A stretch of DNA of 64,000 nucleotides from Ignavibacteria bacterium. Its GTDB lineage: Bacteria; Bacteroidota; Ignavibacteria; Kapaibacteriales; UBA4661. Made by a program: the position numbers and the translations under genes. The stretch lies in NCBI GenBank assembly GCA_014654705.1, contig JACVZY010000104.1:62001-126000 (forward strand), read 5' to 3'. Shown one piece after another: positions 46,148-55,419 of the stretch (the stretch's first letter is position 1; each line of letters begins with the position of its first letter). A model generated the notes under the pieces. The model had not been told where the DNA came from and ran no database searches. It worked only from the letters and a program-made list of their open reading frames with translations.

Positions 46148-49100
46148 GCAATGATATAAAAATATTTCCTGCCGGTGCTGATGCAATGCGCTCTCTGCTT
46201 TGGGGGGGGCTTGCTGCTCTTATTTTGCCAATTGCCCTTTACGCCCAAGACCAAGCGCCGCCATACCTGAACCCTGATAAAGACCCCACGCAATATATTC
46301 ACAAAGTCTGGCAAACCGAACAGGGATTACCCCAAAATTCCGCGTACGCGCTGTGCCAGACCCGCGACGGATACCTATGGATTGGTACTGCCGAAGGCTT
46401 AGCTCGCTACGATGGTGTCCGCTTCACTGTATTCGACAAAAATACCACCCCCGCGCTTACAAGCAACTGGATTTCCTCTCTGGCAGAAGGCAGCGACGGT
46501 AGGCTGTGGATAGGCACTCGTGCCGGAGTGCTCTCGTATCGTAACGGCGTGTTCAGAAATTATTCTACCGAAGGCAAATTGCCCAAAACTCTGATTCGCT
46601 CGCTTCTCGTTGACCGCAATGGCGGGCTGTGGGTGGGAACAAACGGTAGTGGGCTGCATTACCTCAGTACTGAGCAGCAGAAGGCTCCTCAAGGCAGCGA
46701 CGCAAGGGAATATAAGGGTCGTGAAGGTGTAGAAAAAGGCTTTGAGAAAGGTTTAGAGAGCGGTGTTGTGCTGTCGCTTGCGCAAACCAACGACGGCGCT
46801 GTGTGGGTAGGGATGCAGAATGGAGGCTTGTATCGGCTTCATAAGGGCATTACCACTCACTTCGGTGTACAGGAGGGACTGCCCAATGTGGCTGTTCGCG
46901 TCGTACTGCCGGATCGCGATGGGCGTTCCGTGTGGATTGGTGCTTTTGACGGTTTGTATTGCCTTCGTGAGGGTGCCGTATCGCGCTTTGTCGGCAAAAA
47001 TGCGCTTGCCGGAAGTAGTATTCAATGCTTGCTCCAAGAGAGTAATGGTACGCTTTGGATTGGTTCATACGGCGGTGGTCTGCATCGTCTTAGAGACGGC
47101 GTTTTTACGGCGTTCACCACTTTGCAGGGCTTATCGAATGATATTGTGCAGAGCCTCATCCAAGACCGTGAGGGCAGTCTGTGGATTGGCACATTTGGCG
47201 GTGGGCTGAATAGGTTGCACGATGGCGCATTCACAAGTTATACTCCGAAGCAGGGGCTTTCCAATAAGTTTGTCAATGCCGTGCTGCGTGATGAGCGCGG
47301 TGTTCTCTGGGCTGCCACCAATGGCGGTGGTCTGAACCGCATGGAACGTGGCGCTTTTACGAAATACACCAAAGAAAATGGTTTGCTGAATGATGTTGTT
47401 GCGTCGCTTCTATCGCACAACGGTACGCTATGGATTGGTACTGCCGGAGGCTTGAACCGCTTGTACAACGGGCGGTTGACGGGGTACAGTATGCGGGATG
47501 GCTTATCAAGTAATTCCGTCTGGACGCTCTTGCACGATAGCGATGCCCAAAAAGGTGAAAGCGTGATTTGGTGCGGTACGCAGAACGGTTTGAATCGTTT
47601 CCAGAATGGGGTTTTCACAAAATATACCAAAGAAAACGGCTTGTCGAATAATGTTGTGCTGTGTCTCCGAAAAGACCGCCGCTCAAGTATCAGTGCGGTT
47701 GCGGGCGCAGATGCAGCCTTGTGGATAGGCACACAAAACGGCTTGAACAAACTGCACAATGGCGTAATTACTCACTACACCACCCGTAACGGTATGGCGA
47801 GCGATTTTATTTGGACGATGTATGAGGACGACGAAGGTGCGCTTTGGCTGGGGACGACAGGAGGGCTGCACCGCCTTAAGAATGGTGTATTTACTGCCAT
47901 TACAACGAAAAATGGTTTATTCGACGACCTCGCCTTTTCGATTGTGGAAGACGATTTCGGGTGGTTCTGGATGTCCTGCAATAAGGGTGTGTACCGTGTG
48001 CGTAAAGCAGACTTGAATGCGGTTGCCGATGGGAAACGAGAGCGAATTTCTTGTGAATCATTCGGTACTGCCGATGGTATGGCGAGTGCTGAATGTAACG
48101 GCGGTTCGCCGGGCGCGTGGAAGGATGCGGATGGGCGTTTGTGGTTTGCGACCATAGCAGGTGTGGCGATGGTGAATCCTCGAAATTTACACACCAATAC
48201 GCTTGCGCCCCTCGTGATGGTGGAGAGCATCAAAGTGGACTACAATGAGCGTATTCTCTCGGAGAGCAAAGTGCGTGATGCTTCATATACTGCCAATACT
48301 GAGATTGTCGTACCTCCGAACACTGAAAAGTTTGAATTTCGTTACACCGCCACAAGTCTGCTAGTGCCGGAACGTGTACAGTTCAAGTATATGCTCGAAG
48401 GTTACGATAAGGATTGGACAGAAGCGGGGACGCGCCGCGTGGCGTATTACAACAATCTTCCGCGCGGACGGCACTACCGTTTCCGTGTGCAAGCCTGTAA
48501 TAACAGTGGGATTTGGAGTACGACCGACGGAGAAGTATCATTTTCGCTGGAATCATTTTTCTACGAAACATGGTGGTTCCGTATAGCCTGTGGGCTTGCG
48601 TTCTTTGGTGTGCTTGTCGCTGCGGTGCGTTCACGGCTGCATATTCTCCAACGGCGGGCAACGTTGCTCGAAAAAGCCATTCAAGAGCGCACAAGTGAGC
48701 TTGCATCTTCTAACGAAGAATTGCAAGAAATAAATCGGATGCTGGAAATGCTAAATGCTGAAAAAAATGAACTACTGGGTATTGTGTCGCATGACCTGAA
48801 GAATCCTATTGGTGCGGTGCGCGGGCTTGCTGAACTCTTGCAAAGCGGTTTCCTGACCGAAGAACAAGCTCCCGCCATAGTGTCGCAGATTGTAACGACC
48901 TCTAATCGTATGTTAGATTTGGTAGAAAACTTGCTGGACATTAACCGACTAGAATCCGGCGGAATACAGTTTGTAATGATGGAACTTGATGTAGAACCCA
49001 TTCTCCTCGGCGAAATGAATATTCATCGCGCTGCAGCCGACGCAAAAAATATTACGCTGCATTACAGCAAAGAAGCCACGCATACGGTCATTTCTGCCGA

Positions 49101-49455
49101 CGAGAACGCGGTAATGCAAGTGCTGGACAACATCATTTCCAATGCGGTGAAATACTCGCCGCCGGGGAAAAACGTGTATGTGCGTCTCAAATCACAGCCG
49201 ACACTTGCTTCTGCACAGGGCTTTGTTCGCATTGAAATCCAAGATGAAGGCGAGGGAATTTCGGCAGAGGATATGCCAAAGCTCTTTGGTAAATTTGCCC
49301 GTCTTTCGGCACGTCCGACGGGCGGCGAACACAGTACAGGACTCGGCTTGAGCATTGTTAAAAAAATGATGGAGGCGATGAACGGGCGCGTTTGGTGCGA
49401 GTCGGAGTTTGGTAACGGTGCGACATTTATTGTAGAGTTTTCGTCAATTTCGTAG
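46144..49455 (+). CDS. Reg_prop/Y_Y_Y sensor histidine kinase (array kinase 9)
   Basis: The ATGA overlap with kinase 8 supports start 46144; ATG 46186 (MRSLLWGGLAALILP) is an alternative giving a shorter n-region. The 1103-residue protein contains about a dozen Reg_prop repeats (about 50-640) with strong internal similarity, such as FTKYTKENGLxNxVV occurring twice. A Y_Y_Y domain (about 710-800, KYMLEGYDKDWTEAG) and a TM helix near 820 follow. HisKA has His883 (SHDLKNP). HATPase_c carries a small insertion (QPTLASAQGF) before the G1 box. No receiver domain follows. Confidence 0.92.
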   Translation: MSNDIKIFPAGADAMRSLLWGGLAALILPIALYAQDQAPPYLNPDKDPTQYIHKVWQTEQGLPQNSAYALCQTRDGYLWIGTAEGLARYDGVRFTVFDKNTTPALTSNWISSLAEGSDGRLWIGTRAGVLSYRNGVFRNYSTEGKLPKTLIRSLLVDRNGGLWVGTNGSGLHYLSTEQQKAPQGSDAREYKGREGVEKGFEKGLESGVVLSLAQTNDGAVWVGMQNGGLYRLHKGITTHFGVQEGLPNVAVRVVLPDRDGRSVWIGAFDGLYCLREGAVSRFVGKNALAGSSIQCLLQESNGTLWIGSYGGGLHRLRDGVFTAFTTLQGLSNDIVQSLIQDREGSLWIGTFGGGLNRLHDGAFTSYTPKQGLSNKFVNAVLRDERGVLWAATNGGGLNRMERGAFTKYTKENGLLNDVVASLLSHNGTLWIGTAGGLNRLYNGRLTGYSMRDGLSSNSVWTLLHDSDAQKGESVIWCGTQNGLNRFQNGVFTKYTKENGLSNNVVLCLRKDRRSSISAVAGADAALWIGTQNGLNKLHNGVITHYTTRNGMASDFIWTMYEDDEGALWLGTTGGLHRLKNGVFTAITTKNGLFDDLAFSIVEDDFGWFWMSCNKGVYRVRKADLNAVADGKRERISCESFGTADGMASAECNGGSPGAWKDADGRLWFATIAGVAMVNPRNLHTNTLAPLVMVESIKVDYNERILSESKVRDASYTANTEIVVPPNTEKFEFRYTATSLLVPERVQFKYMLEGYDKDWTEAGTRRVAYYNNLPRGRHYRFRVQACNNSGIWSTTDGEVSFSLESFFYETWWFRIACGLAFFGVLVAAVRSRLHILQRRATLLEKAIQERTSELASSNEELQEINRMLEMLNAEKNELLGIVSHDLKNPIGAVRGLAELLQSGFLTEEQAPAIVSQIVTTSNRMLDLVENLLDINRLESGGIQFVMMELDVEPILLGEMNIHRAAADAKNITLHYSKEATHTVISADENAVMQVLDNIISNAVKYSPPGKNVYVRLKSQPTLASAQGFVRIEIQDEGEGISAEDMPKLFGKFARLSARPTGGEHSTGLGLSIVKKMMEAMNGRVWCESEFGNGATFIVEFSSIS

Positions 49456-49542
49456 TTTTGTGTCTGTTTTGGCTGAAATGTCAGTGCTTCTATCATTTTT
49501 GGTCATCATCGTAATTCGCTTATCTCCCTATCTACTTCTATT

Positions 49543-50079
49543 ATGGCACAACGACCCACACCAAATAATAAGGAACGTGTTCTCAATGAGCATGATTTTA
49601 TCGTGTCAAAAACCGATACGAAAGGTATTATCAAATATGGCAATCAGATATTTATCGAAATGTCAGGGTATTCCGAGAGCGAACTTATCGGTGCAAATCA
49701 CAATATCATCCGCCATCCCGATATGCCGCGCTGTATTTTTAAGTTTCTTTGGGATACATTGGCGGCAAAGCAAGAAGTCTTTGCTTTTGTCAAGAACCTG
49801 AGCAAAGACGGCTCGTATTACTGGGTTTTCGCCAATATTACGCCGTCATTCGACTCAAATGGTGCAGTGGTGGGGTATTTCTCCGTGCGGCGTAAACCCA
49901 AGTCTGCTAGTATCAAAGTAATCACCGAACTGTATGCAAGGCTGCTTGCCGAAGAACAGCGCGTCGAAGCAGGGCAAGCATCCCGTAGGAAAGAAGCGAT
50001 GGCTGCCTCCGTTGCTCTGCTCACAGAATTTCTCCACTCAAAAAAACTCAGCTATGAAGAATACATCCTTAGCCTCTAA
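49543..50079 (+). CDS. Aer-type PAS domain protein (CetB-like)
   Basis: This soluble 178-residue protein is mainly one PAS domain (about 20-120) of the aerotaxis subtype: [20 protein letters not shown], then RHPDMP, then [17 protein letters not shown]. The NxxRHPDMP and DGxYYWV motifs are those of Aer-like receptors that hold FAD. A helical tail (about 125-178) could dock to a partner. The gene overlaps the chemoreceptor gene by 26 bp. This is the arrangement of the Campylobacter energy-taxis pair, in which a soluble PAS protein (CetB) signals through a membrane MCP (CetA). FAD binding and redox sensing are inferred. Confidence 0.85.
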   Translation: MAQRPTPNNKERVLNEHDFIVSKTDTKGIIKYGNQIFIEMSGYSESELIGANHNIIRHPDMPRCIFKFLWDTLAAKQEVFAFVKNLSKDGSYYWVFANITPSFDSNGAVVGYFSVRRKPKSASIKVITELYARLLAEEQRVEAGQASRRKEAMAASVALLTEFLHSKKLSYEEYILSL

Positions 50080-51664
50080 ATCCTTTGCCTCCACACTGAC
50101 AACCCTTTTCGGAGCATTTGCTGCTCTGGTTGTTGTAACAAGCGCTAGCGCTGCACTCTTGAGCGGCTATTGGGTGTGGCTTGCCGTGTGCGTGGGGACA
50201 CTTGCTTCTGCGGGGCTGCTTATGTATGCGCTGCGACTGGTGGAGAGCGAAACCAGCCTCCTGCCTGCTATTGATGCACTGCTTGGCGAAGTTCGCAGGG
50301 GTGAGTTTGAAAGCCGACTGACGGGTATTGGCGCAGTCAATCAAGTCGGTGCAATCGCGTGGAAACTCAATGATGCACTCGACCAACTAGAAACATTTTT
50401 CCGCGAGCAGAAAACCGCATCGGAATATGTCCGCAATAGAAAATACTTTCGCCCTGCTCTAGCGCAAGGCTTGCATGGCGGCTTTGCTGCTCTTGTTGCC
50501 GATGTAAACGATGCACTCCGGCGCACGCAAGATGCAACCGAAAGTGTCATTTCGCGCCAGCAATATCTAGCAGAACAGGTGGAGCGGATAGCGGAGGTAC
50601 TTTACGCTATTGTGCAAAAAAATCTCTCGCACACCCTTGTCGCGCCAAATCCTGAGGACGAAGTTGGCAAGCTCATTGCGCACGTGAACGATACCACCAA
50701 AGGTTTGCGGCGTATCGTTACGACGATGGGAATTGCTGCTGGCACTGTCTCGGCGGCGTCGGAGCAGATTGCTGTTGCTATGCAGGAAATGTCCACAACC
50801 TTTGAAGACCAAGCAGACCAGTCCGAACAGATTGCTGCGGCTGCGCTCGAAATGACCCAAACTATCCGCGAAACCTCATCGGGAACATTTCGTGCTGCCC
50901 AGCTGACAGAACAAACAGTGCAGTATGCTAATGCCGGACAGAAATCCATGACCAAAACCGTAAGCATGATGAAGGATATTTCGCGGATAGTCCAGGAAGC
51001 CGGAACGGTCGTCGAGCAGCTTGGCGACGCATCGGAGCAGATAGGTGCTATTGTGCAGACCATCGAAGAAATTGCCGACCAAACGAACTTGCTGGCGCTC
51101 AATGCGGCAATCGAAGCCGCCCGCGCGGGCGAGTCCGGTCGCGGCTTTGCCGTTGTAGCCGATGAAGTACGTAAACTTGCCGAGCGGACACAAAAAGCTA
51201 CGAAGGAAATTAGCAAGACCATCGCCGTTATTCAGCAAAATACGCAGGAAGCCGTTGCTGCTTCGCGTAATGGCGGCGAGCAGGTGCGAGCAGGCATAAC
51301 GGTTGCCGAAGAAACCGGGCAATCGCTTTCCATTATCGTTGACGGCATCCGACAACTGAACGATATTATCACGCAAATTGCGGCATCGGCAGAACAGGAA
51401 TTTGCGGTCTCAGAAGATATTGCGGCTCGCATTGAAGCACTATCAACGGCAAGTGCGCAGAGCAGCAGTGTTGCCAATAGTATCACCCAATCGTCTGATG
51501 AATTACAAAAGCAAGCAGCCGGATTGTACCACATCACGACAGAATTTGTTTTTGATAATGCAGCAGCTCACCACAATTCCGACCAACACAATTCAGATCA
51601 TTACGGTTCCGCAAAAGGTGCATCGCTTGGCGCAGGCAATGGAAAACAGCGCCAATTACGATGA
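50054..51664 (+). CDS. Membrane methyl-accepting chemotaxis protein without periplasmic domain (CetA-like)
   Basis: ATG 50054 is used; the track start 49934 lies deep in the PAS gene. Two TM helices (about 8-30 and 35-58) are joined by only a few residues, so there is no periplasmic ligand domain. A HAMP-like segment and a long helical region follow, with the conserved MCP hairpin tip near 335-385: [20 protein letters not shown], then [11 protein letters not shown]. The Gly/His/Asn-rich C terminus shows no CheR-binding pentapeptide. With the overlapping PAS gene it probably forms a split Aer-type receptor. No che genes are in the window. Confidence 0.88.
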   Translation: MKNTSLASKSFASTLTTLFGAFAALVVVTSASAALLSGYWVWLAVCVGTLASAGLLMYALRLVESETSLLPAIDALLGEVRRGEFESRLTGIGAVNQVGAIAWKLNDALDQLETFFREQKTASEYVRNRKYFRPALAQGLHGGFAALVADVNDALRRTQDATESVISRQQYLAEQVERIAEVLYAIVQKNLSHTLVAPNPEDEVGKLIAHVNDTTKGLRRIVTTMGIAAGTVSAASEQIAVAMQEMSTTFEDQADQSEQIAAAALEMTQTIRETSSGTFRAAQLTEQTVQYANAGQKSMTKTVSMMKDISRIVQEAGTVVEQLGDASEQIGAIVQTIEEIADQTNLLALNAAIEAARAGESGRGFAVVADEVRKLAERTQKATKEISKTIAVIQQNTQEAVAASRNGGEQVRAGITVAEETGQSLSIIVDGIRQLNDIITQIAASAEQEFAVSEDIAARIEALSTASAQSSSVANSITQSSDELQKQAAGLYHITTEFVFDNAAAHHNSDQHNSDHYGSAKGASLGAGNGKQRQLR

Positions 51665-51794
51665 CCTGCGAACAATCCGTAACGGACATTGCACAGGGCA
51701 AGGCTGCCGCCGTTGCATTGGAACAGCCCTCAAACTGCATCGTGAAATAAAGAAGTCAAAATGTGATTATCTCATCCATATCCGGCAGAATTGT

Positions 51795-52655
51795 ATGACC
51801 ACATCGCCATCGCCCAACGTACAGCAGCGCACACTGCGTAATGTGATTCTATTTTCCGTCATCGTTCTTGTAAGCGGCTGGCTTGGGTACTGGCTTGACA
51901 GGACGATGCAGAATCCCCCAGACCGTCAGTTGGGAAAGCTCTTGTGGCTTGTGCTACCGCTTCTTACGGCACTCGTACTGCGGGCTTTTGCGGGCGATGG
52001 CTGGAAGGATTTCGGGCTTGCGCTTGCTTTGAAGGGGAATGGTCGCTGGTACGTGGTGAGTGTACTTTTGTATCCCGTTGTAACTGCATTAGGTCTCGCA
52101 CTGTCGGGTGCTTTTGGGCTTGTTACCTTCTCTAATTTTTCGATGCCTTTGGTCTTTTCTGCATTTGTGGCGGGTCTTGCACCGTCATTCTTCAAGAACA
52201 TTTTTGAGGAATTTGCATGGCGTGGCTATCTTGCGCCCAAAGTCAGAATACTTGTTGATAATGATGTGCTGGGGTATTTGATTGTGGGCGTGGTCTGGGG
52301 CTGTTGGCATATTCCGTATATATTATTTTATCTGGGAGCTGCAGAAATACAAGCTGCTACGGCGCAAAACATTACGACGTTTCTTCCTATCGGTATTTTG
52401 AATCTTGTTGTGGCTTCGATTGCGTACAATGAAATGCGCTTTTTGACAGGTTCGGTCTGGACTGCTGTTCTCATGCACACAGTCTGTAATGCTCTTACGG
52501 AAATGCTTGCCGTGCAAGGCTTTATCAGTATAAAAGCAGGTAAGGGTGTGTGGGTCTCGCCGGGGCATAATTCCATACTGACGCTCATTCTGTTTTTGGT
52601 AGTGGGAATCGGCTTGCGTCATGCGCGGAGAAAAAAGGAATCGCTTGCTGCGTGA
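51795..52655 (+). CDS. CPBP family intramembrane metalloprotease
   Basis: ATG 51795 (MTTSPSPNVQQRTLRNVIL) begins a 286-residue protein with seven to eight hydrophobic helices. The CPBP/Abi motifs are present: EEFAWRGYLAP (EExxxR), WGCWHIPYILF (with the conserved His) and a third motif LMHTVCN. The family includes CAAX-prenyl proteases and bacteriocin self-immunity proteins. The substrate here is unknown. It sits between the chemoreceptor and kinase 10, and an inverted repeat follows it. Confidence 0.85.
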   Translation: MTTSPSPNVQQRTLRNVILFSVIVLVSGWLGYWLDRTMQNPPDRQLGKLLWLVLPLLTALVLRAFAGDGWKDFGLALALKGNGRWYVVSVLLYPVVTALGLALSGAFGLVTFSNFSMPLVFSAFVAGLAPSFFKNIFEEFAWRGYLAPKVRILVDNDVLGYLIVGVVWGCWHIPYILFYLGAAEIQAATAQNITTFLPIGILNLVVASIAYNEMRFLTGSVWTAVLMHTVCNALTEMLAVQGFISIKAGKGVWVSPGHNSILTLILFLVVGIGLRHARRKKESLAA

Positions 52656-52703
52656 AAATCTTGTGTATATCCTGTGCACGATAGTACCTACGAAAAAGAA
52701 CGG

Positions 52704-52786
52704 AAGCGCAAACGGGAGTTCGTATGAATACTGATTGTTAAGTGCCCGCGCGCGCGAACCTCCGTTCGGACTCCAAAAACTTTGCC
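52704..52786. repeat. Imperfect inverted repeat, palindromic element B
   Basis: The left arm (aacgggagttcgtatgaata) and right arm (gcgaacctccgttcggactc) share their core words with element A at 43682, including the following aatactg. The loop contains a gcgcgcgcg run. Two copies in intergenic gaps of one array suggest a REP- or MITE-like dispersed element. It may also act as a terminator after the CPBP gene. Confidence 0.7.
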
Positions 52787-52831
52787 TCGTAAGTTCTCAC
52801 CGTTACGATGACAAAATATGCGTCGCTATGC

Positions 52832-52862
52832 TTTGTAAATCGTTATGAGAATGTTACCTTTG
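52832..52862 (+). promoter_or_regulatory. Bacteroidota-type promoter for array kinase 10
   Basis: TTTG at 52832-52835, 19 bp, then TACCTTTG at 52855-52862: a full match to the -33/-7 consensus with ideal spacing. It places the transcript start about 95 nt before ATG 52964 and argues against the upstream start at 52808. Confidence 0.55.
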
Positions 52863-52963
52863 TTGATTACAACCACACAACAAGTGTCGGTGAACTGTAT
52901 GCGATATTGCTCTCTCAACTTCGCTCATTCTCCTTTCTCAAGAGGCGATTTCTGCACAATTTC

Positions 52964-55297
52964 ATGAATCTTAGCTATTGGCTCAATACAACGGCGTACA
53001 CACCGCTTGAACTCACGCTTGCCGTAGTGGGAAACTTGTCGTGGGTGCTGGTCTATATCTTGCTCATCCGCAATGCACGGCAGCAGAAGTTTATGGAGAT
53101 GCCGCTTTTTATTGGTGCCGGCAATCTAGCATGGGAAGCGCTGTACAGCTTCGTTTTCGCGGCGTATATCAATCTTGGTATGGCAATTGTCTGGGGAGTG
53201 CGAGCATGGTTTTTTCTGGATTGCTATATTTTTTATCTTTCCGTCAAGACCGCTCCCAACGAGGTTTCTACGCCGCTCATCCGGCGTTATATCATGCCGA
53301 TAGGTTTGGCACTTTTTCTGGCGTGGTCGGCATTTATTTGGGCAATCGTTTCTGCGGGCTTGGATAATGTTCCGTTTGGCTCTTCCGGCGCGGTCAAGTT
53401 GGGTGGTGTTTCGGCGTATATTCTAAATATGGGCATTTCGCTATTGTTTCTTGTCCAGTATTTGCGGCTCTATACCGTGCAATCATTTTCAAAAGCTATT
53501 GCATGGGCGAAGATGATTGGCACAGGCGTTACGACGATTTTCTTTGCGCTCATTGATCCCCAGAATCTGCTTTTGCTCACGATGGGTGGGATTGTGTTTG
53601 TCGCAGACATGGCGTACATTGTGCTTCAGTACGTGTTGCCCTCCGGTGCCGGGCAATCTTCCGAGAGCCGTGCGGGAGAAAAGGGTTTGCAATCAAAGCG
53701 TTTGGACACGTCGCTTTTGAATTTTCCTCCGAATCCTACATTTGATGCACTCTGGGAACAAAATCCCGACTACCTTGAGTTCGAGGGGTATCGTTTACGG
53801 AAACTGCAACTTCCACACTGGCACTACACTGATGCGGCCTATCACCGCGAGAGTTTTGTCTTGGAGGGAGCAATTATTTGCAACACCGACATCGGTGATT
53901 GCACGGGCGAAGCGGCGCAAAATTGTACGACGCTGGTAAGCGGTATTTTGCAAGAACTACAAATGGACGGCAAGCCATTGTACTTCATCGACAATGCACT
54001 TCGCGTCGGGAAGGCAAATGCTGAAGCCCGTCGCAATGCCAACCATAGTTTTACAACGGTGTTTCGCGGTTTGCATCTCTTCTTGGTAACGACTGACCTG
54101 ATACGCATTGCGTTTCGCCTCACGCGCCCATTTTCACCCGAAACATACCGAAATTGGCGGCTTTTCGGGAGCTTTGATGATGCCTTGAGCGGTATGCTGC
54201 GTACGCATTTTTCCTCATCGCCGCCACCGCTGCTTGCGAATGCTGTTGTATTGCCCCAAGAAGAAGAACAAGGTGAGTCGGAGCAAAGCGCCTTGCCCGT
54301 ATCGTACCACGAAAAGCGCATTGATGAACTCTACACGATCCTTGCCAAAATTGCCTATAATGATTTTCATGATATTCCAATGCCCGTTGTGCCGGAAAAC
54401 GATCTGTACGCCGATATTTTCAAGGCGCTTGTTATCGTTATGGACGACAAGCGTTTGCAAATGGAGCAGGTGCTGGCACAAAAAGAGCAATTAGAAGAGC
54501 AAGCCACACAAATACAATTAGCCAATGTCGAGCTGTCCTTCCAAAATGACAGCCTTGTCGCTCTCAACCGTGAAAAAAGCGAAATCATGGGTATTGTGGC
54601 GCACGATCTCAAAAATCCTATCGGTGCAATACGTGGTCTGGCAGACCTGCTGGAAGCGGATTTTGCCGATACACCGAAGTCACGAGAAATAGCCACACAA
54701 ATTGTGCGGACGGCAAATCGAATGCTGGATTTGGTGAAGAATATTTTGGACATCAATCAACTGGAAGAAGGTGCAATGAGCTTTCATCCGGTACAAATTG
54801 ACCTTGTGCCCATAGTGGAGAGTACCATTTGGCAATATACTCATGCTGCCGAGCAAAAAAATATCACCATTCATTTCCATCATACCAGTGGCGATAAGCA
54901 GCATATAAGCAACGCAGGGACAACGGCTCTTGTTGACGAACAAGCCGTTACGCAAGTCTTTGATAATCTTCTTTCCAATGCCGTGAAATACTCACCGCAC
55001 CGCAGTGAAATTTTTGTTCGGCTCAAAACGGTTGGCACGACTATTCGCGTTGAAGTGCAGGACAAAGGCGAGGGTATTTCATCAGAAGATATGCCGAAAC
55101 TTTTTGGCAAATTTGTACGCCTTTCTGCACAGCCCACTGGCGGCGAACATAGTACTGGGCTGGGACTCAGCATTGTCAAAAGAATGGTCGAGGCAATGCA
55201 AGGGCGCGTCTGGTGCGAATCCGTCTTGGGAGAAGGAGCAACATTTATTGTGGAATTTCCCACTACTCAGACAGATTCTACAATTATTAGGGCATAA
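52964..55297 (+). CDS. Sensor histidine kinase with seven-TM Pyr4-like membrane domain (array kinase 10)
   Basis: ATG 52964 is chosen because the promoter lies downstream of the track start 52808. The 777-residue protein starts with about seven TM helices (15-230). The segments GNLSWVLVYILLIRN, MPLFIGAGNLAWEALYSFVF and WFFLDCYIFYLSVKTAPNEV closely recall Pyr4-type membrane terpene cyclases, including the N-x-x-W-E motif. This homology is from memory of the family and needs a profile search. A soluble region of unknown type (about 275-450), a coiled coil, HisKA with His547 (AHDLKNP) and an intact HATPase_c follow. No receiver domain is present. A lipid or isoprenoid-like ligand is a speculation. 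Confidence 0.88.
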   Translation: MNLSYWLNTTAYTPLELTLAVVGNLSWVLVYILLIRNARQQKFMEMPLFIGAGNLAWEALYSFVFAAYINLGMAIVWGVRAWFFLDCYIFYLSVKTAPNEVSTPLIRRYIMPIGLALFLAWSAFIWAIVSAGLDNVPFGSSGAVKLGGVSAYILNMGISLLFLVQYLRLYTVQSFSKAIAWAKMIGTGVTTIFFALIDPQNLLLLTMGGIVFVADMAYIVLQYVLPSGAGQSSESRAGEKGLQSKRLDTSLLNFPPNPTFDALWEQNPDYLEFEGYRLRKLQLPHWHYTDAAYHRESFVLEGAIICNTDIGDCTGEAAQNCTTLVSGILQELQMDGKPLYFIDNALRVGKANAEARRNANHSFTTVFRGLHLFLVTTDLIRIAFRLTRPFSPETYRNWRLFGSFDDALSGMLRTHFSSSPPPLLANAVVLPQEEEQGESEQSALPVSYHEKRIDELYTILAKIAYNDFHDIPMPVVPENDLYADIFKALVIVMDDKRLQMEQVLAQKEQLEEQATQIQLANVELSFQNDSLVALNREKSEIMGIVAHDLKNPIGAIRGLADLLEADFADTPKSREIATQIVRTANRMLDLVKNILDINQLEEGAMSFHPVQIDLVPIVESTIWQYTHAAEQKNITIHFHHTSGDKQHISNAGTTALVDEQAVTQVFDNLLSNAVKYSPHRSEIFVRLKTVGTTIRVEVQDKGEGISSEDMPKLFGKFVRLSAQPTGGEHSTGLGLSIVKRMVEAMQGRVWCESVLGEGATFIVEFPTTQTDSTIIRA

Positions 55298-55419
55298 AGC
55301 CGTGTTTGGTAAGGCAATACTGAGTTATTCCAAAATTGAAAAATCATCATCCCATGCCGCCGGCATCCATGAAGTATTCACCACGTTTGTGTGTATCATT
55401 CGGTCAGTTGTTAGCATTG

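Larger units (their letters stand above)
52656..52963. other. Intergenic region before array kinase 10
   Basis: About 308 bp containing palindromic element B and a textbook Bacteroidota promoter. The ORF track extends kinase 10 to 52808, but the promoter lies inside that extension, so I treat this whole stretch as non-coding. Confidence 0.6.

Noticed and set aside
34408-49455. Reg_prop kinases considered as hybrid two-component systems
   Set aside because: Kinases 5, 6 and 9 stop directly after HATPase_c; there is no receiver or AraC domain before the next gene.
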